From Culex pipiens pallens (Eukaryota > Arthropoda > Insecta > Diptera > Culicidae): a stretch of DNA of 64,000 nt. Below, in pieces: positions 33,601 to 44,736 of the stretch (the stretch's first letter is position 1; the number at the start of each line of letters is the position of its first letter). Made by a program: the position numbers and the translations under genes. The notes below the pieces were generated by a model. That model ran no database searches and was not told where the DNA came from. It saw only the letters and a program-made list of their open reading frames with translations. The stretch covers positions 181,025,948 through 181,089,947 of the forward strand of contig NC_068938.1 in NCBI RefSeq assembly GCF_016801865.2. Direction: 5' to 3'.

Positions 33601-33602
33601 TT

Positions 33603-34237
33603 TGTTCGGATGAACCAGAGTAAAACTAAATTTTTCGTAGCAGCTGTCTCCAGCAGCTTTAAAACTAAAAATATATTTTCAGGGTAAGTATATGTACGAT
33701 TTCAGTTCCTTTCTTCTACTCACTCAAATAGTCTTCCTCCTCACAATAAACCTCCTTCCTTGACCTTCCTACAGTCCTTCTCCTTCGCCAGTTCCTGTTT
33801 ATTGTTTATATTTCGTTAATTAATCATATTTCTTCTTTTTCAGGTAAACTCACAGCTTATCATCACCGTCCGAGGTGGCGCCAAGTGACGGTACGGTGAA
33901 CGGTGCTGTTCTTCAATCGTCGTGCGCAGCTGGTAAGTATATCTTATTAGATTCAACAAATTGACACTAATTTCTTCTTCACTCTACTTACAGGTGTGCT
34001 TTTGGGATACGCTTCTTGTAAAACGTTGATTCGACCCTACAAGCACTAACTTTGCAGAGATTAAACGATAATTTACCGCGAACTACTTTCGGTTACAACA
34101 CCTCCAAAATGGGGAAATTTTCTTTGTTTTGTTTTTCTCTCTGCTTTGCGCGCGCATTGACATTTGAGATGGAATCGGTCGATTACACCGTCGGCCTTCC
34201 ACCGTCTTACAGTGCGCCCATCTCAGCGGTCGTAACA
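33603..34237 (-). repeat. 5' LTR of the 8.1-kb element
   Basis: 635 bp, apparently identical to 26145-26779 with all three introns present. Confidence 0.93.
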
Positions 34238-35122
34238 AACTGCTTTCAGCTCAGACGGCGTTGTCGATCCTCTCTCGAGATGAACCAGGTACAGTTGATC
34301 ACGATACTTGATGTCCTTGTTGTGTCTCGTCATCTTGAAGACTTCGATCACGTTCAACTTAAGAGTTTTGAGCTCTTCTTTCAGCACACTCACATCCATG
34401 TCATACAGGCCTCGGAGGACCGTTTACCTGGATCGTCATGGCTGTAGTATTCAAATCTTGTGTTGTTCAGGAAATCCCGAACATAGTTGTAATCCTTTCT
34501 GGTAGGTAGCAGAATTTTGAGTCCATCAGCACACAAGCGAATGGAAGCTCGTAAAGCGCCAGAGCCCAGATTTGATAAATCCGGTCAGCCACTTTCGCAC
34601 CGAGTCCGATGACGATGTTTTCACAAAAATGGGTGGCATCTTTTCCCGTCGTTCAAATTCTTCCTTCTCGCTCACGTCCACAGGGAGGGTAGCGAACTGG
34701 TTTCCAGACAATTTTTGAGCGTCCTTGCTCAAACTGCCTGGCTTTGCAGGTAGCGCTTCGGCATTCTTTAGCTTCTTCAAATCTGCCGATCCTGCTGGTG
34801 AGGACCGCCTCTTTTTCTTGCCCTGAGGCATTTTTGCACTTTTTAAGCACTTTTCAGGAGCTAAAATCCAGGAGTACCTCACTGAATGATGGTCCACAAA
34901 GGAATGATTTTTGGCGTGATCACGATCCTCCGTTATGATTTTCCATTCCTAGGGGCAGAACACATGGAATATTTTATTTACACCGGCACCTATTAAACAA
35001 CTTGACTGCGAAATCGTTTTCTGGGGGACAATTTCATTGGAGAAATCAAGACAAGATAAGGGGAGGGATATACAGAAATTAAAAACCAAAATGTAAGGAA
35101 TCAGTTTATAGCTGTATTTTCG

Positions 35123-36145
35123 CTAATATCTGTACTGGTTGGCCGGGTACAGTAACTGCAGCAGTGCCTGCATTACCTGCGGCGACGGCGACGGCGACGG
35201 GGCCGGGAATGCGCCGTATCCAGCGTACTGGGCGTTCTCTACGGTTGGGTAATTAGCCCAATTCGACTGTCCAGCCTGGTAAAAATGTCCGCCATTGCCC
35301 CCAACGTTCACTCCATTATTCGGCGCCAGAGCGCCGCCCGCACCTCCAACGATACCACCGTAAATAGGCGCAGTACCGCCCACGCCTCCACCACCATGGT
35401 GAATGGCCGAAACACCTCCGGCTCCCCCACCAACATGGTGAACCGTAGCAATAACGCCCGCGCCTCCGCCACCATGTTGAATGGCCGATACATCGGTCGC
35501 TCCACTAGCGCCCGCTCCACTACCGCCCACTCCACTACCGCCCGCTCCACTACCGCCCACTTCACTACCGCCCGCTCCACTACCGCCCGCTCCACTACCG
35601 CCCACTCCACTACCGCCCACTCCATCATGGTGAACGGCCGGTACAGCGCCCGCGGATCCACCGCCACCAGGTTGAATGGCCGAACCACCGCCTGCTCCAC
35701 CGCTACCAACTCCTTCAGCAGCTTCTCCACCCGTGGTCGGCAACAAAACACCGTTCCCGCCGTGGCGCCGTTCCACCGAATGGTCCGTCCGATCCCGAGA
35801 GAAGTCACGCTCGGACCCATCAGTGCGTTTATTCGCACGGGCGCGGCGATCGTTGTACTGTACCGGGTAAGGTAGGTACGATACGCATGATTCAAGGTAC
35901 GTGGAGCGCACCTGGCGGTTAGCGACCAGATTCTTTAGGTCATTCTCACAGGCTCGGAGATGGTCGTAGAATTCGGCCGTGATGGAGACGCGGCGTGGAA
36001 CCGTGCAAGCGGCTTCCAATCCGTGATCCTTGATCGCTTTCCCCAAGTTATTTGCTGATTGCAGCAAACCAAACAAGTCGGCTGTGGCGACCATTATGAT
36101 GGACCGCTTCCCATCTTTGTTTCGTTGGTCGTTGGAGTTGGACAT
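35123..36145 (-). CDS. Glycine-rich protein, unknown function
   Basis: 340 codons from ATG 36145. Residues 1-100 are well-mixed (MVATADLFGLLQSANNLGKA, then CTVPRRVSITAEFYDHLRAC), suggesting a small helical domain I do not recognise. Residues 135-280 are low-complexity Gly/Ala/Ser with GGSGAGGSG units and recurring HHGGGG. The C-terminus is Pro/Ser/Gln-rich and ends QLLYPANQYRY. No signal peptide. A splice acceptor (tatatttttcag) stands 6 bp before the ATG, and a donor (aaaaag/gtaagt) at 40976-40977 gives a non-coding first exon, so the gene is probably transcribed through the satellite array. It could be an RNA-binding or structural protein; this is a guess. Confidence 0.65.
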   Translation of the reverse strand: MSNSNDQRNKDGKRSIIMVATADLFGLLQSANNLGKAIKDHGLEAACTVPRRVSITAEFYDHLRACENDLKNLVANRQVRSTYLESCVSYLPYPVQYNDRRARANKRTDGSERDFSRDRTDHSVERRHGGNGVLLPTTGGEAAEGVGSGGAGGGSAIQPGGGGSAGAVPAVHHDGVGGSGVGGSGAGGSGAGGSEVGGSGAGGSGVGGSGAGASGATDVSAIQHGGGGAGVIATVHHVGGGAGGVSAIHHGGGGVGGTAPIYGGIVGGAGGALAPNNGVNVGGNGGHFYQAGQSNWANYPTVENAQYAGYGAFPAPSPSPSPQVMQALLQLLYPANQYRY

Positions 36146-36151
36146 TGTGAT

Positions 36152-39100
36152 CTGAAAAATATAATAAAAGAATCTTCAGAAATGAAATGACTTATATTGC
36201 AAATGTTGAATTTCATGTCCAGTATCAAAAACTATTAGAGTTTGACACCAAAATTACTTAAACTCTAATGGTTCGGCAAATGTCCCTCGATCGGAACACC
36301 CCTGAGGGCTCCGACCACTCCGGATTGTGGCCAGCACTGCCGAAATGTTGAATTTCATGTCCAGTATCAAAAACTATTAGAGTTTGACACCAAAATTACT
36401 TAAACTCTAATGGTTCGGCAAATGTCCCTCGATCGGAACACCCCTGAGGGCTCCGACCACTCCGGATTGTGGCCAGCACTGCCGAAATGTTGAATTTCAT
36501 GGCCAGTATCAAAAACTATTAGAGTTTGACACCAAAATTACTTAAACTCTAATGGTTCGGCAAATGTCCCTCGATCGGAACACCCCTGAGGGCTCCGGCC
36601 ACTCCGGATTGTGGCCAGCACTGCCGAAATGTTGAATTTCATGTCCAGTATCAAAAACTATTAGAGTTTGACACCAAAATTACTTAAACTCTAATGGTTC
36701 GGCAAATGTCCCTCGATCGGAACACCCCTGAGGGCTCCGACCACTCCGGATTGTGGCCAGCACTGCCGAAATGTTGAATTTCATGTCCAGTATCAAAAAC
36801 TATTAGAGTTTGACACCAAAATTACTTAAACTCTAATGGTTCGGCAAATGTCCCTCGATCGGAACACCCCTGAGGGCTCCGACCACTCCGGATTGTGGCC
36901 AGCACTGCCGAAATGTTGAATTTCATGGCCAGTATCAAAAACTATTAGAGTTTGACACCAAAATTACTTAAACTCTAATGGTTCGGCAAATGTCCCTCGA
37001 TCGGAACACCCCTGAGGGCTCCGGCCACTCCGGATTGTGGCCAGCACTGCCGAAATGTTGAATTTCATGTCCAGTATCAAAAACTATTAGAGTTTGACAC
37101 CAAAATTACTTAAACTCTAATGGTTCGGCAAATGTCCCTCGATCGGAACACCCCTGAGGGCTCCGGCCACTCCGGATTGTGGCCAGCACTGCCGAAATGT
37201 TGAATTTCATGTCCAGTATCAAAAACTATTAAAGTTTGACACCAAAATTGCTTAAACGCTAATGGTTCCACAAATGTCCCTCGATCGGAACACCCCTGAG
37301 GGCTCCGGCCACTCCGGATTGTGGCCAGCACTGCCGAAATGTTGAATTTCATATCCAGTATCAAAAACTATTAAAGTTTGACACCAAAATTGCTTAAACG
37401 CTAATGGTTCGGCAAATGTCCCTCGATCGGAACACCCCTGAGGGCTCCGACCACTCCGGATTGTGGCCAGCACTGCCGAAATGTTGAATTTCATGTCCAG
37501 TATCAAAAACTATTAGAGTTTGACACCAAAATTACTTAAACTCTAATGGTTCGGCAAATGTCCCTCGATCGGAACACCCCTGAGAGCTCCGACCACTCCG
37601 GATTGTGGCCAGCACTGCCGAAATGTTGAATTTCATGTCCAGTATCAAAAACTATTAGAGTTTGACACCAAAATTACTTAAACTCTAATGGTTCGGCAAA
37701 TGTCCCTCGATCGGAACACCCCTGAGGGCTCCGGCCACTCCGGATTGTGGCCAGCACTGCCGAAATGTTGAATTTCATGTCCAGTATCAAAAACTATTAA
37801 AGTTTGACACCAAAATTGCTTAAACGCTAATGGTTCCACAAATGTCCCTCGATCGGAACACCCCTAAGAGCTCCGGCCACTCCGGATTGTGGCCAGCACT
37901 GCCGAAATGTTGAATTTCATGTCCAGTATCAAAAACTATTAAAGTTTGACACCAAAATTGCTTAAACGCTAATGGTTCCACAAATGTCCCTCGATCGGAA
38001 CACCCCTGAGGGCTCCGGCCACTCCGGATTGTGGCCAGCACTGCCGAAATGTTGAATTTCATGTCCAGTATCAAAAACTATTAGAGTTTGACACCAAAAT
38101 TACTTAAACTCTAATGGTTCGGCAAATGTCCCTCGATCGGAACACCCCTGAGGGCTCCGGCCACTCCGGATTGTGGCCAGCACTGCCGAAATGTTGAATT
38201 TCATGTCCAGTATCAAAAACTATTAGAGTTTGACACCAAAATTACTTAAACTCTAATGGTTCGGCAAATGTCCCTCGATCGGAACACCCCTGAGGGCTCC
38301 GGCCACTCCGGATTGTGGCCAGCACTGCCGAAATGTTGAATTTCATGTCCAGTATCAAAAACTATTAAAGTTTGACACCAAAATTGCTTAAACGCTAATG
38401 GTTCCACAAATGTCCCTCGATCGGAACACCCCTGAGGGCTCCGGCCACTCCGGATTGTGGCCAGCACTGCCGAAATGTTGAATTTCATATCCAGTATCAA
38501 AAACTATTAAAGTTTGACACCAAAATTGCTTAAACGCTAATGGTTCGGCAAATGTCCCTCGATCGGAACACCCCTGAGGGCTCCGGCCACTCCGGATTGT
38601 GGCCAGCACTGCCGAAATGTTGAATTTCATGTCCAGTATCAAAAACTATTAGAGTTTGACACCAAAATTACTTAAACTCTAATGGTTCGGCAAATGTCCC
38701 TCGATCGGAACACCCCTGAGGGCTCCGACCACTCCGGATTGTGGCCAGCACTGCCGAAATGTTGAATTTCATGTCCAGTATCAAAAACTATTAGAGTTTG
38801 ACACCAAAATTACTTAAACTCTAATGGTTCGGCAAATGTCCCTCGATCGGAACACCCCTGAGGGCTCCGGCCACTCCGGATTGTGGCCAGCACTGCCGAA
38901 ATGTTGAATTTCATGTCCAGTATCAAAAACTATTAAAGTTTGACACCAAAATTGCTTAAACGCTAATGGTTCCACAAATGTCCCTCGATCGGAACACCCC
39001 TGAGGGCTCCGGCCACTCCGGATTGTGGCCAGCACTGCCGAAATGTTGAATTTCATGTCCAGTATCAAAAAATTTTAAAGTTTGACACCAAAATTGCTTA

Positions 39101-40976
39101 AACGCTAATGGTTCCACAAATGTCCCTCGATCGGAACACCCCTGAGGGCTCCGGCCACTCCGGATTGTGGCCAGCACTGCCGAAATGTTGAATTTCATGT
39201 CCAGTATCAAAAACTATTAGAGTTTGACACCAAAATTACTTAAACTCTAATGGTTCGGCAAATGTCCCTCGATCGGAACACCCCTGAGGGCTCCGACCAC
39301 TCCGGATTGTGGCCAGCACTGCCGAAATGTTGAATTTCATGTCCAGTATCAAAAACTATTAGAGTTTGACACCAAAATTACTTAAACTCTAATGGTTCGG
39401 CAAATGTCCCTCGATCGGAACACCCCTGAGGGCTCCGGCCACTCCGGATTGTGGCCAGCACTGCCGAAATGTTGAATTTCATGTCCAGTATCAAAAACTA
39501 TTAAAGTTTGACACCAAAATTGCTTAAACGCTAATGGTTCCACAAATGTCCCTCGATCGGAACACCCCTGAGGGCTCCGGCCACTCCGGATTGTGGCCAG
39601 CACTGCCGAAATGTTGAATTTCATGTCCAGTATCAAAAACTATTAAAGTTTGACACCAAAATTGCTTAAACGCTAATGGTTCCACAAATGTCCCTCGATC
39701 GGAACACCCCTGAGGGCTCCGGCCACTCCGGATTGTGGCCAGCACTGCCGAAATGTTGAATTTCATGTCCAGTATCAAAAACTATTAAAGTTTGACACCA
39801 AAATTACTTAAACTCTAATGGTTCGGCAAATGTCCCCTGATCGGAACACCCCTGAGGGCTCCGGCCACTCCGGATTGTGGCCAGCACTGCCGAAACGTTG
39901 AATTTCATGTCCAGTATCAAAAACTATTAGAGTTTGACACCAAAATTACTTAAACTCTAATGGTTCGGCAAATGTCCCTCGATCGGAACACCCCTGAGGG
40001 CTCCGGCCACTCCGGATTGTGGCCAGCACTGCCGAAATGTTGAATTTCATGTCCAGTATCAAAAACTATTAGAGTTTGACACCAAAATTACTTAAACTCT
40101 AATGGTTCGGCAAATGTCCCTCGATCGGAACACCCCTGAGGGCTCCGGCCACTCCGGATTGTGGCCAGCACTGCCGAAATGTTGAATTTCATGTCCAGTA
40201 TCAAAAACTATTAGAGTTTGACACCAAAATTACTTAAACTCTAATGGTTCGGCAAATGTCTCTCGATCGGAACACCCCTGAGGGCTCCGACCACTCCGGA
40301 TTGTGGCCAGCACTGCCGAAATGTTGAATTTCATGTCCAGTATCAAAAACTATTAGAGTTTGACACCAAAATTACTTAAACTCTAATGGTTCGGCAAATG
40401 TCCCTCGATCGGAACACCCCTGAGGGCTCCGGCCACTCCGGATTGTGGCCAGCACTGCCGAAATGTTGAATTTCATGTCCAGTATCAAAAACTATTAAAG
40501 TTTGACACCAAAATTGCTTAAACGCTAATGGTTCCACAAATGTCCCTCGATCGGAACACCCCTGAGGGCTCCGGCCACTCCGGATTGTGGCCAGCACTGC
40601 CGAAATGTTGAATTTCATGTCCAGTATCAAAAACTATTAAAGTTTGACACCAAAATTGCTTAAACGCTAATGGTTCCACAAATGTCCCTCGATCGGAACA
40701 CCCCTGAGGGCTCCGGCCACTCCGGATTGTGGCCAGCACTGCCGAAATCAAAAACTATTTAAGTTTGACACCAAAATTGCTTGAAATCTAGTCCCAACTG
40801 AATGTAGCGTAATTAAGGAACGCACCCTTAAAAACACGTATTGAGTGAGCGTCACACTACCACATTTATTCCTTTTTTTTTCACGGGTCATTTTGTTAAT
40901 CAAACCTGTTTCTACATCTGATCGTTGAACGCACACACTCTCACTTTTAATTTCTCGGTAAATTGTTTCCACTTAC
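36152..40976 (-). other. Predicted 5' leader intron filled by satellite
   Basis: Minus-strand donor gtaagt at 40976-40971 and acceptor cag at 36154-36152, 4825 bp apart. About 95 % of it is the 142-bp array. Confidence 0.55.
36198..40788. repeat. 142-bp satellite, tandem array 2 (inverted relative to array 1)
   Basis: About 32 copies. Two unit types alternate irregularly: type a (attagagtttg ... cttaaactctaatggttcgg) and type b (attaaagtttg ... cttaaacgctaatggttcca). The reverse complement aligns along its whole length with array 1 (gccacaatccggagtgg, acatttgccgaacca, tttttgatactgga). Units differ by few bases, so the array is homogenised. The last unit is truncated near 40788. Confidence 0.97.
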
Positions 40977-42379
40977 CTTTTTCTCAAAAACTTTCAATTC
41001 ACCAGTTCGCACAAAAAATTTGGCACGGAGCACAACACCACAACCGGATTGAAATACTTCCTTACGACAAATGATTTGATGTTGATTTCAGGGATGCCGG
41101 TTTTGTTTTTTGACTATTTGGCAGCTCTGCCAACGGTTACCATAGTTGATTATGTCTGTCAAACGCCAAACCTTTTCAACCAATCACAGGGCGCCAGATG
41201 ATGATGGAATGTGAATTTCGTGGAGTTAGACAAGGAGGTCGAATTATTGGGCATAAACGCCAATAATGCCCAAATTGGTTTAATCGAGCTGTCAAATCGC
41301 AACATGGGGTTAAACTTTCTGTGCAGTTGCTTGAAGCTTACCAAGGGTTTTCATAGAGTTTAACTCCATGTTGCACGCACACACTTTCACTTTTAATTTC
41401 TCGATTGGACTTCGTACACGCTTTGTAAGGACACTTTTAAAAAACTCCAAACAACGCGACTCTTCCAAAGACAATGCTGAAAAATAAAAACATTTTGAAA
41501 TATTAAATATTCAATGAATATATACAGCCAAGGGTTCTTACCATAAAAATCAAAAATTTTGCTGTTATTGTTATCAATAAAGTTGATATTTAAATTGTTT
41601 AAACTATTTTGACTTGTAAAACTTTTCGTTAAGTTAAGTTAAGTCTTAGCAATCCTAACTGTTTAGTGTAAGGTTCAAAAACAGTTGGAATCATTAGAAT
41701 TACTCCACAAAACGTCATCATTTGACGATCAGTTTGTTAAGGTTTTGAATAGTGCCGTAACGACATCATAATTGTTAAGTATCGAGAAATTAAAAGTGAG
41801 AGTGTGTGCAACATGGAGTTAAACTTTCTGTGCAGTTGCTGTGAAGGTTCCCATGGCACTTCGAAAAGTTTAACTCCATGTTGCACGCACACACTCTCAC
41901 TTTTAATTTCTCGATATGGTAACTACATCTCTTTTAGTAGTGATATAGTTTGGACTATTCCCCCGATGGTTTTTGATTATGGGGAGGGTATTAGTTGGGC
42001 TTTAAAGGAAAAATGTGTGGAGGTTCGAAAAAACTAGCTGAATATTTGAAAGGTGTCATTCATATGTTTATAGGACCTAATAAAAAAAACTCTAGGATTG
42101 AAAATAAGGAGTTAGATTCACGTTTTTTTTTGTTTGTCTATGCACACAGATGGCGTTATTTCAGGTTTGAGTCTAGGAGTACATAGTTCTCTCATTGGCC
42201 GCTAGGGGTGCTTGGGTGAAAAAAGGAGCCGCCGGAAAAAAGGAGTTCGATTCACACAAGTCCACAATGTGATCCACACTCATTCTGAGGGCATAAAGGT
42301 AAATAAACAGAGGCATTTGTTTTGAAATCACAAAATTTTTATTTATTTCAAATAACTTAAAACAGAATCGACGCTCGCA
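40977..42379. other. Intergenic region with three related fold-back units
   Basis: Begins with the predicted first exon of the minus-strand gene (its upper end is not determinable). cacttttaatttctcg occurs at about 40942, 41388 and 41900. No protein-like ORF up to 42379. Confidence 0.5.
41780..41916. mobile_element. Hairpin MITE, 137 bp
   Basis: Arms tatcgagaaattaaaagtga and its complement tcacttttaatttctcgata, continuing through gtgtgtgcaacatggagttaaact; about 49 paired bases per arm. A related but shorter copy lies at about 41288-41404. Confidence 0.82.
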
Positions 42380-44736
42380 ATGGCCGGATGCGGCCAGAAA
42401 TGTTGTGTTTCCGGGTGCGATTCTCGGAAGGACGCCTCCGGCTACTCGTTCCACACCTTTCCGGTGGCCAGTGAGCTGCGGATCGCAAACTTTCGGCGGA
42501 AGCTGTGGCACGATGCCGTGTTTGGGAAGGACAGCGCCCGAATCGCCTTGAAAAATACCAAGATTTGCGGGAAGCACTTCGTAACGGGTAAGATTTGGTT
42601 CGATCTAAGAAGGTGCAGTGTTAATGCTACAAGGATAACCATCATGACGAAGAACCTTAGATACTTGAATAGCACGTGCCGAGATGGGAAAGAGTGTTTC
42701 ATCTTCAGGCGTTTCATTTTGCCTTAAGACGAAGTTCTTCGTCAAAAAAGACGCACGGTTCCGTGATGGCGAGACCGGTTGAGAACGTTATGGCTCAAGC
42801 TAAGTTCTGTGAAGTAGAAGTCGCTAAATTAATTTTCTATAGATGTCTAGAGGATGTGTCTCTGAAATGTCCAATCTAGCAAAAATGTTTGCTGGGCATC
42901 CATACCGGAGTCGTCAAAAAAATATCCGAGTCCGCCACCCTGGAAGAAGATTTGGACTAAGCCAAATTTGTTTTTAGGTAAACCAGCCAAGCTCACGGAA
43001 ACCTCTGAGGTCAACTGGATTCCGACGTTGCACCTGGGCCCGGGCCGGGTGGCACCTCAAGTCAAAACTAGCGGCGGACTGCCGCTGGTCGAGGATGGCG
43101 TTCTACCGCCAGAGCAGGTGAACTTCAAGGAGCAAAAGGTTGTCCGACTGGCAGAAAGCAACGAAGCCGATCCTTTTCAAGAGGAGTTTGTAGTCAAAGT
43201 GGAAGTACTAGACGTGGAAGTGGCCGATGCTAGTAACGAAGCCGAACCTATCCCGGAGGAGGTCGAAGTCAAAGAGGAAATGTTGGACGTGGAAGTGATC
43301 GAAGCAGTGGTTCCAAAGAAACAACGGGTTCTGCGAATAGAAACGAGCAACGCTGTTGAGCCCGTTGAAAAAGTCGCACAAGAAATTAAAGAGGAGATTC
43401 TGAATGACGAGGAGGAAATTCAATTCATTCGAAAAAAACAAACTTGTCAAATTTCATTCAACCGTTGCATGTTTTGTCTAAACGAACTTCCCCCAAAGGA
43501 ACAGATCCTACCGGATTTCAACAAGGAGAGCACGTTCCGAACCCAGGTGGAATACGTCCTTGCAAAGACGATCGAAGCCCCAAACTATCCTTGCTGCAGT
43601 AGCTGCAAACAAATGTTTCAACTGTTTTACAAGTTCAAGAAGTCTTGCCTCGTTGCCCTTGCCAAACCACTGGATTTGATCAAATCTAAATCGGCAAAGC
43701 GTCCAGCAAACCATCCCATTAGTCCAGCGCCAAAAAGAAAGTCAGAAGTGGTAACCATCCACCCCAAGATCGATGAACGGGACCCGAACGTACCAAACGA
43801 CGTAGAAGATGACCCGGAAGAATCGCCCTCATCCGATGGGTACAAAGAGGAGCGCATGCGTTGCAAGAATTGCGGTACAATGTACGACGACGGGTTCGTA
43901 CTGGCCAACCACAAGCTCAACTGTCTACCGCCAAAGGATCCACCCCGGTGTAATCTATGTCCGGCGGTGTTCAAAAATAACTGGGATCTGCAGGTGCACC
44001 TGAACCGGCATAACGGTATGAAATTACATCAACTCGGTACTTAACATAAAACTAATCGCTTAAACATTCTACAGGCCTAACCCCATTCCAGTGCCGCAAA
44101 GAGGGCTGCACGAAGGCTTTCGCCGGCCCAATTGTACGCATCATCCACGAGAAAAACTGTCAAAAGGAGTCCAACCAGGTCGTCTGTCCAAGCTGCGGCA
44201 TGGCGTTCAAGTGCGAGCTGTATCTGCAGCGCCACATGATCACGCACGAGGCACCGAAGTACGAATGCGCCGTTTGCCATCGCAAGTTCGGCGATTTGAC
44301 CACCTTCCGAGCCCACATGATGCGACACTTTGAACGGAATGAAACCCCGGCGGAGGAACAACACCGTGAAGACGTTCCGTCCGACTTCCGGTGCGATTCC
44401 TGCGAGCAAGAATTCGCCACGCCGGAGCTTCTGAACGGTCACAAGGTGTACTGCGGGAAGAACAAAAAATTCCGCAAGTTCCAGCTGCTCTGCCCGCTCT
44501 GTCCGGAGTCGTTCCACAAGCAGGAAACGCTCGATCAGCACCTGAGCCGGCACAAGGGCATCAAGTCGATTCCGTGCCGGAAGGAGGGCTGCGACAAGAT
44601 GTTCTTCGATACGGCTGGGCGAAACGTGCACGAGCTGTATCGCTGTGGGAGGGGCGGGACGCACGTCTGTTCGATTTGCCAGGCGGCCTTCGGAACGCCG
44701 GCATCGCTGCGGGTTCACATGAAGGGACACAGGTAG
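42380..44736 (+). CDS. THAP / ZAD-like / C2H2 zinc-finger protein (gene A)
   Basis: Three exons: 42380-42587, 42978-44015, 44075-44736 (1908 nt, 635 aa; all junctions GT-AG and in frame). Exon 1 and the start of exon 2 form a THAP DNA-binding domain (C-V-S-G-C-D near residue 9, then CGKHF, then IPTLHLG). After an acidic linker with repeated EVEVKEE-like units comes a ZAD-like C4 module (CMFCLNEL ... CCSSCKQMF), used in insects for dimerisation. Then about nine C2H2 or C2HC fingers (PRCNLCPAVF, VVCPSCGMAF, YECAVCHRKF, FRCDSCEQEF, LLCPLCPESF, HVCSICQAAF). Likely a nuclear transcription factor. AATAAA at 44858. Confidence 0.88.

Larger units (their letters stand above)
26145..34237 (-). mobile_element. 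8.1-kb gag-type LTR retroelement without pol
   Basis: Two 635-bp LTRs, apparently identical, in the same orientation (26145-26779 and 33603-34237), each TG...CA, flanked by the 5-bp duplication AACTG (26140-26144 and 34238-34242). The polypurine-like gggctgggg next to the left LTR on the minus strand shows that the element runs minus. It contains a gag-like ORF, a nested LTR element and an inverted chimeric cDNA next to the 5' LTR, where a primer binding site would be expected. No protease, RT or integrase remains, so it depended on another element. Confidence 0.92.
25517..34831 (-). pseudogene. Gag ORF of gag-only LINE copy 2, split by the LTR element
   Basis: N-terminal part 34831-34243 (starts MPQGKKKRRSSPAGSADLKK), C-terminal part 26144-25517 with zinc knuckles CSNCLQFGHGGRNC, CATCGGEHKTQAC and CFNCGGDHSAKNRGC, ending at a stop at 25517. 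Close to the 18002-19063 ORF, but this copy keeps the C-terminal 50 residues (ELLNIFIEMATKLRGCKT), which align with ORF1 of the complete Jockey element. A small insertion near 34540-34560 also shifts the frame in the N-terminal part. The coding is interrupted by 8.1 kb of LTR element. Confidence 0.82.
25246..34906 (-). mobile_element. Gag-only LINE, copy 2, carrying a nest of later insertions
   Basis: Bounded by a 13-bp target duplication ATTTTTGGCGTGA at 25233-25245 and 34907-34919. Read on the minus strand it starts cattcctttgtggacc at 34906, has a gag ORF from ATG 34831, and ends near 25246 with the same 3' UTR as copy 1 (attattataag, then caataaag). Removing the LTR insertion (26145-34237 plus one target copy) leaves about 1.56 kb, the same size as copy 1, and again no ORF2. 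So gag-only structure is a family trait, not a one-off deletion. Confidence 0.88.

Noticed and set aside
35285..35895. Overlapping ORFs on both strands in the glycine-rich gene (35285-35875 plus, 35308-35895 minus)
   Set aside because: Shadows of the simple ggcagtggagcggg repeat; the 340-codon frame has an unbiased N-terminus and a splice acceptor just before its ATG.
37110..40751. Series of 84-aa minus-strand ORFs
   Set aside because: Satellite-derived; the 142-bp period breaks the frame each unit.
36198..40788. CRISPR-like array
   Set aside because: Units are contiguous 142-bp copies without unique spacers; a eukaryotic satellite.
44077..44730. 217-aa minus ORF in zinc-finger gene A
   Set aside because: Antisense of the finger-coding exon, whose Cys/His spacing is unmistakable.
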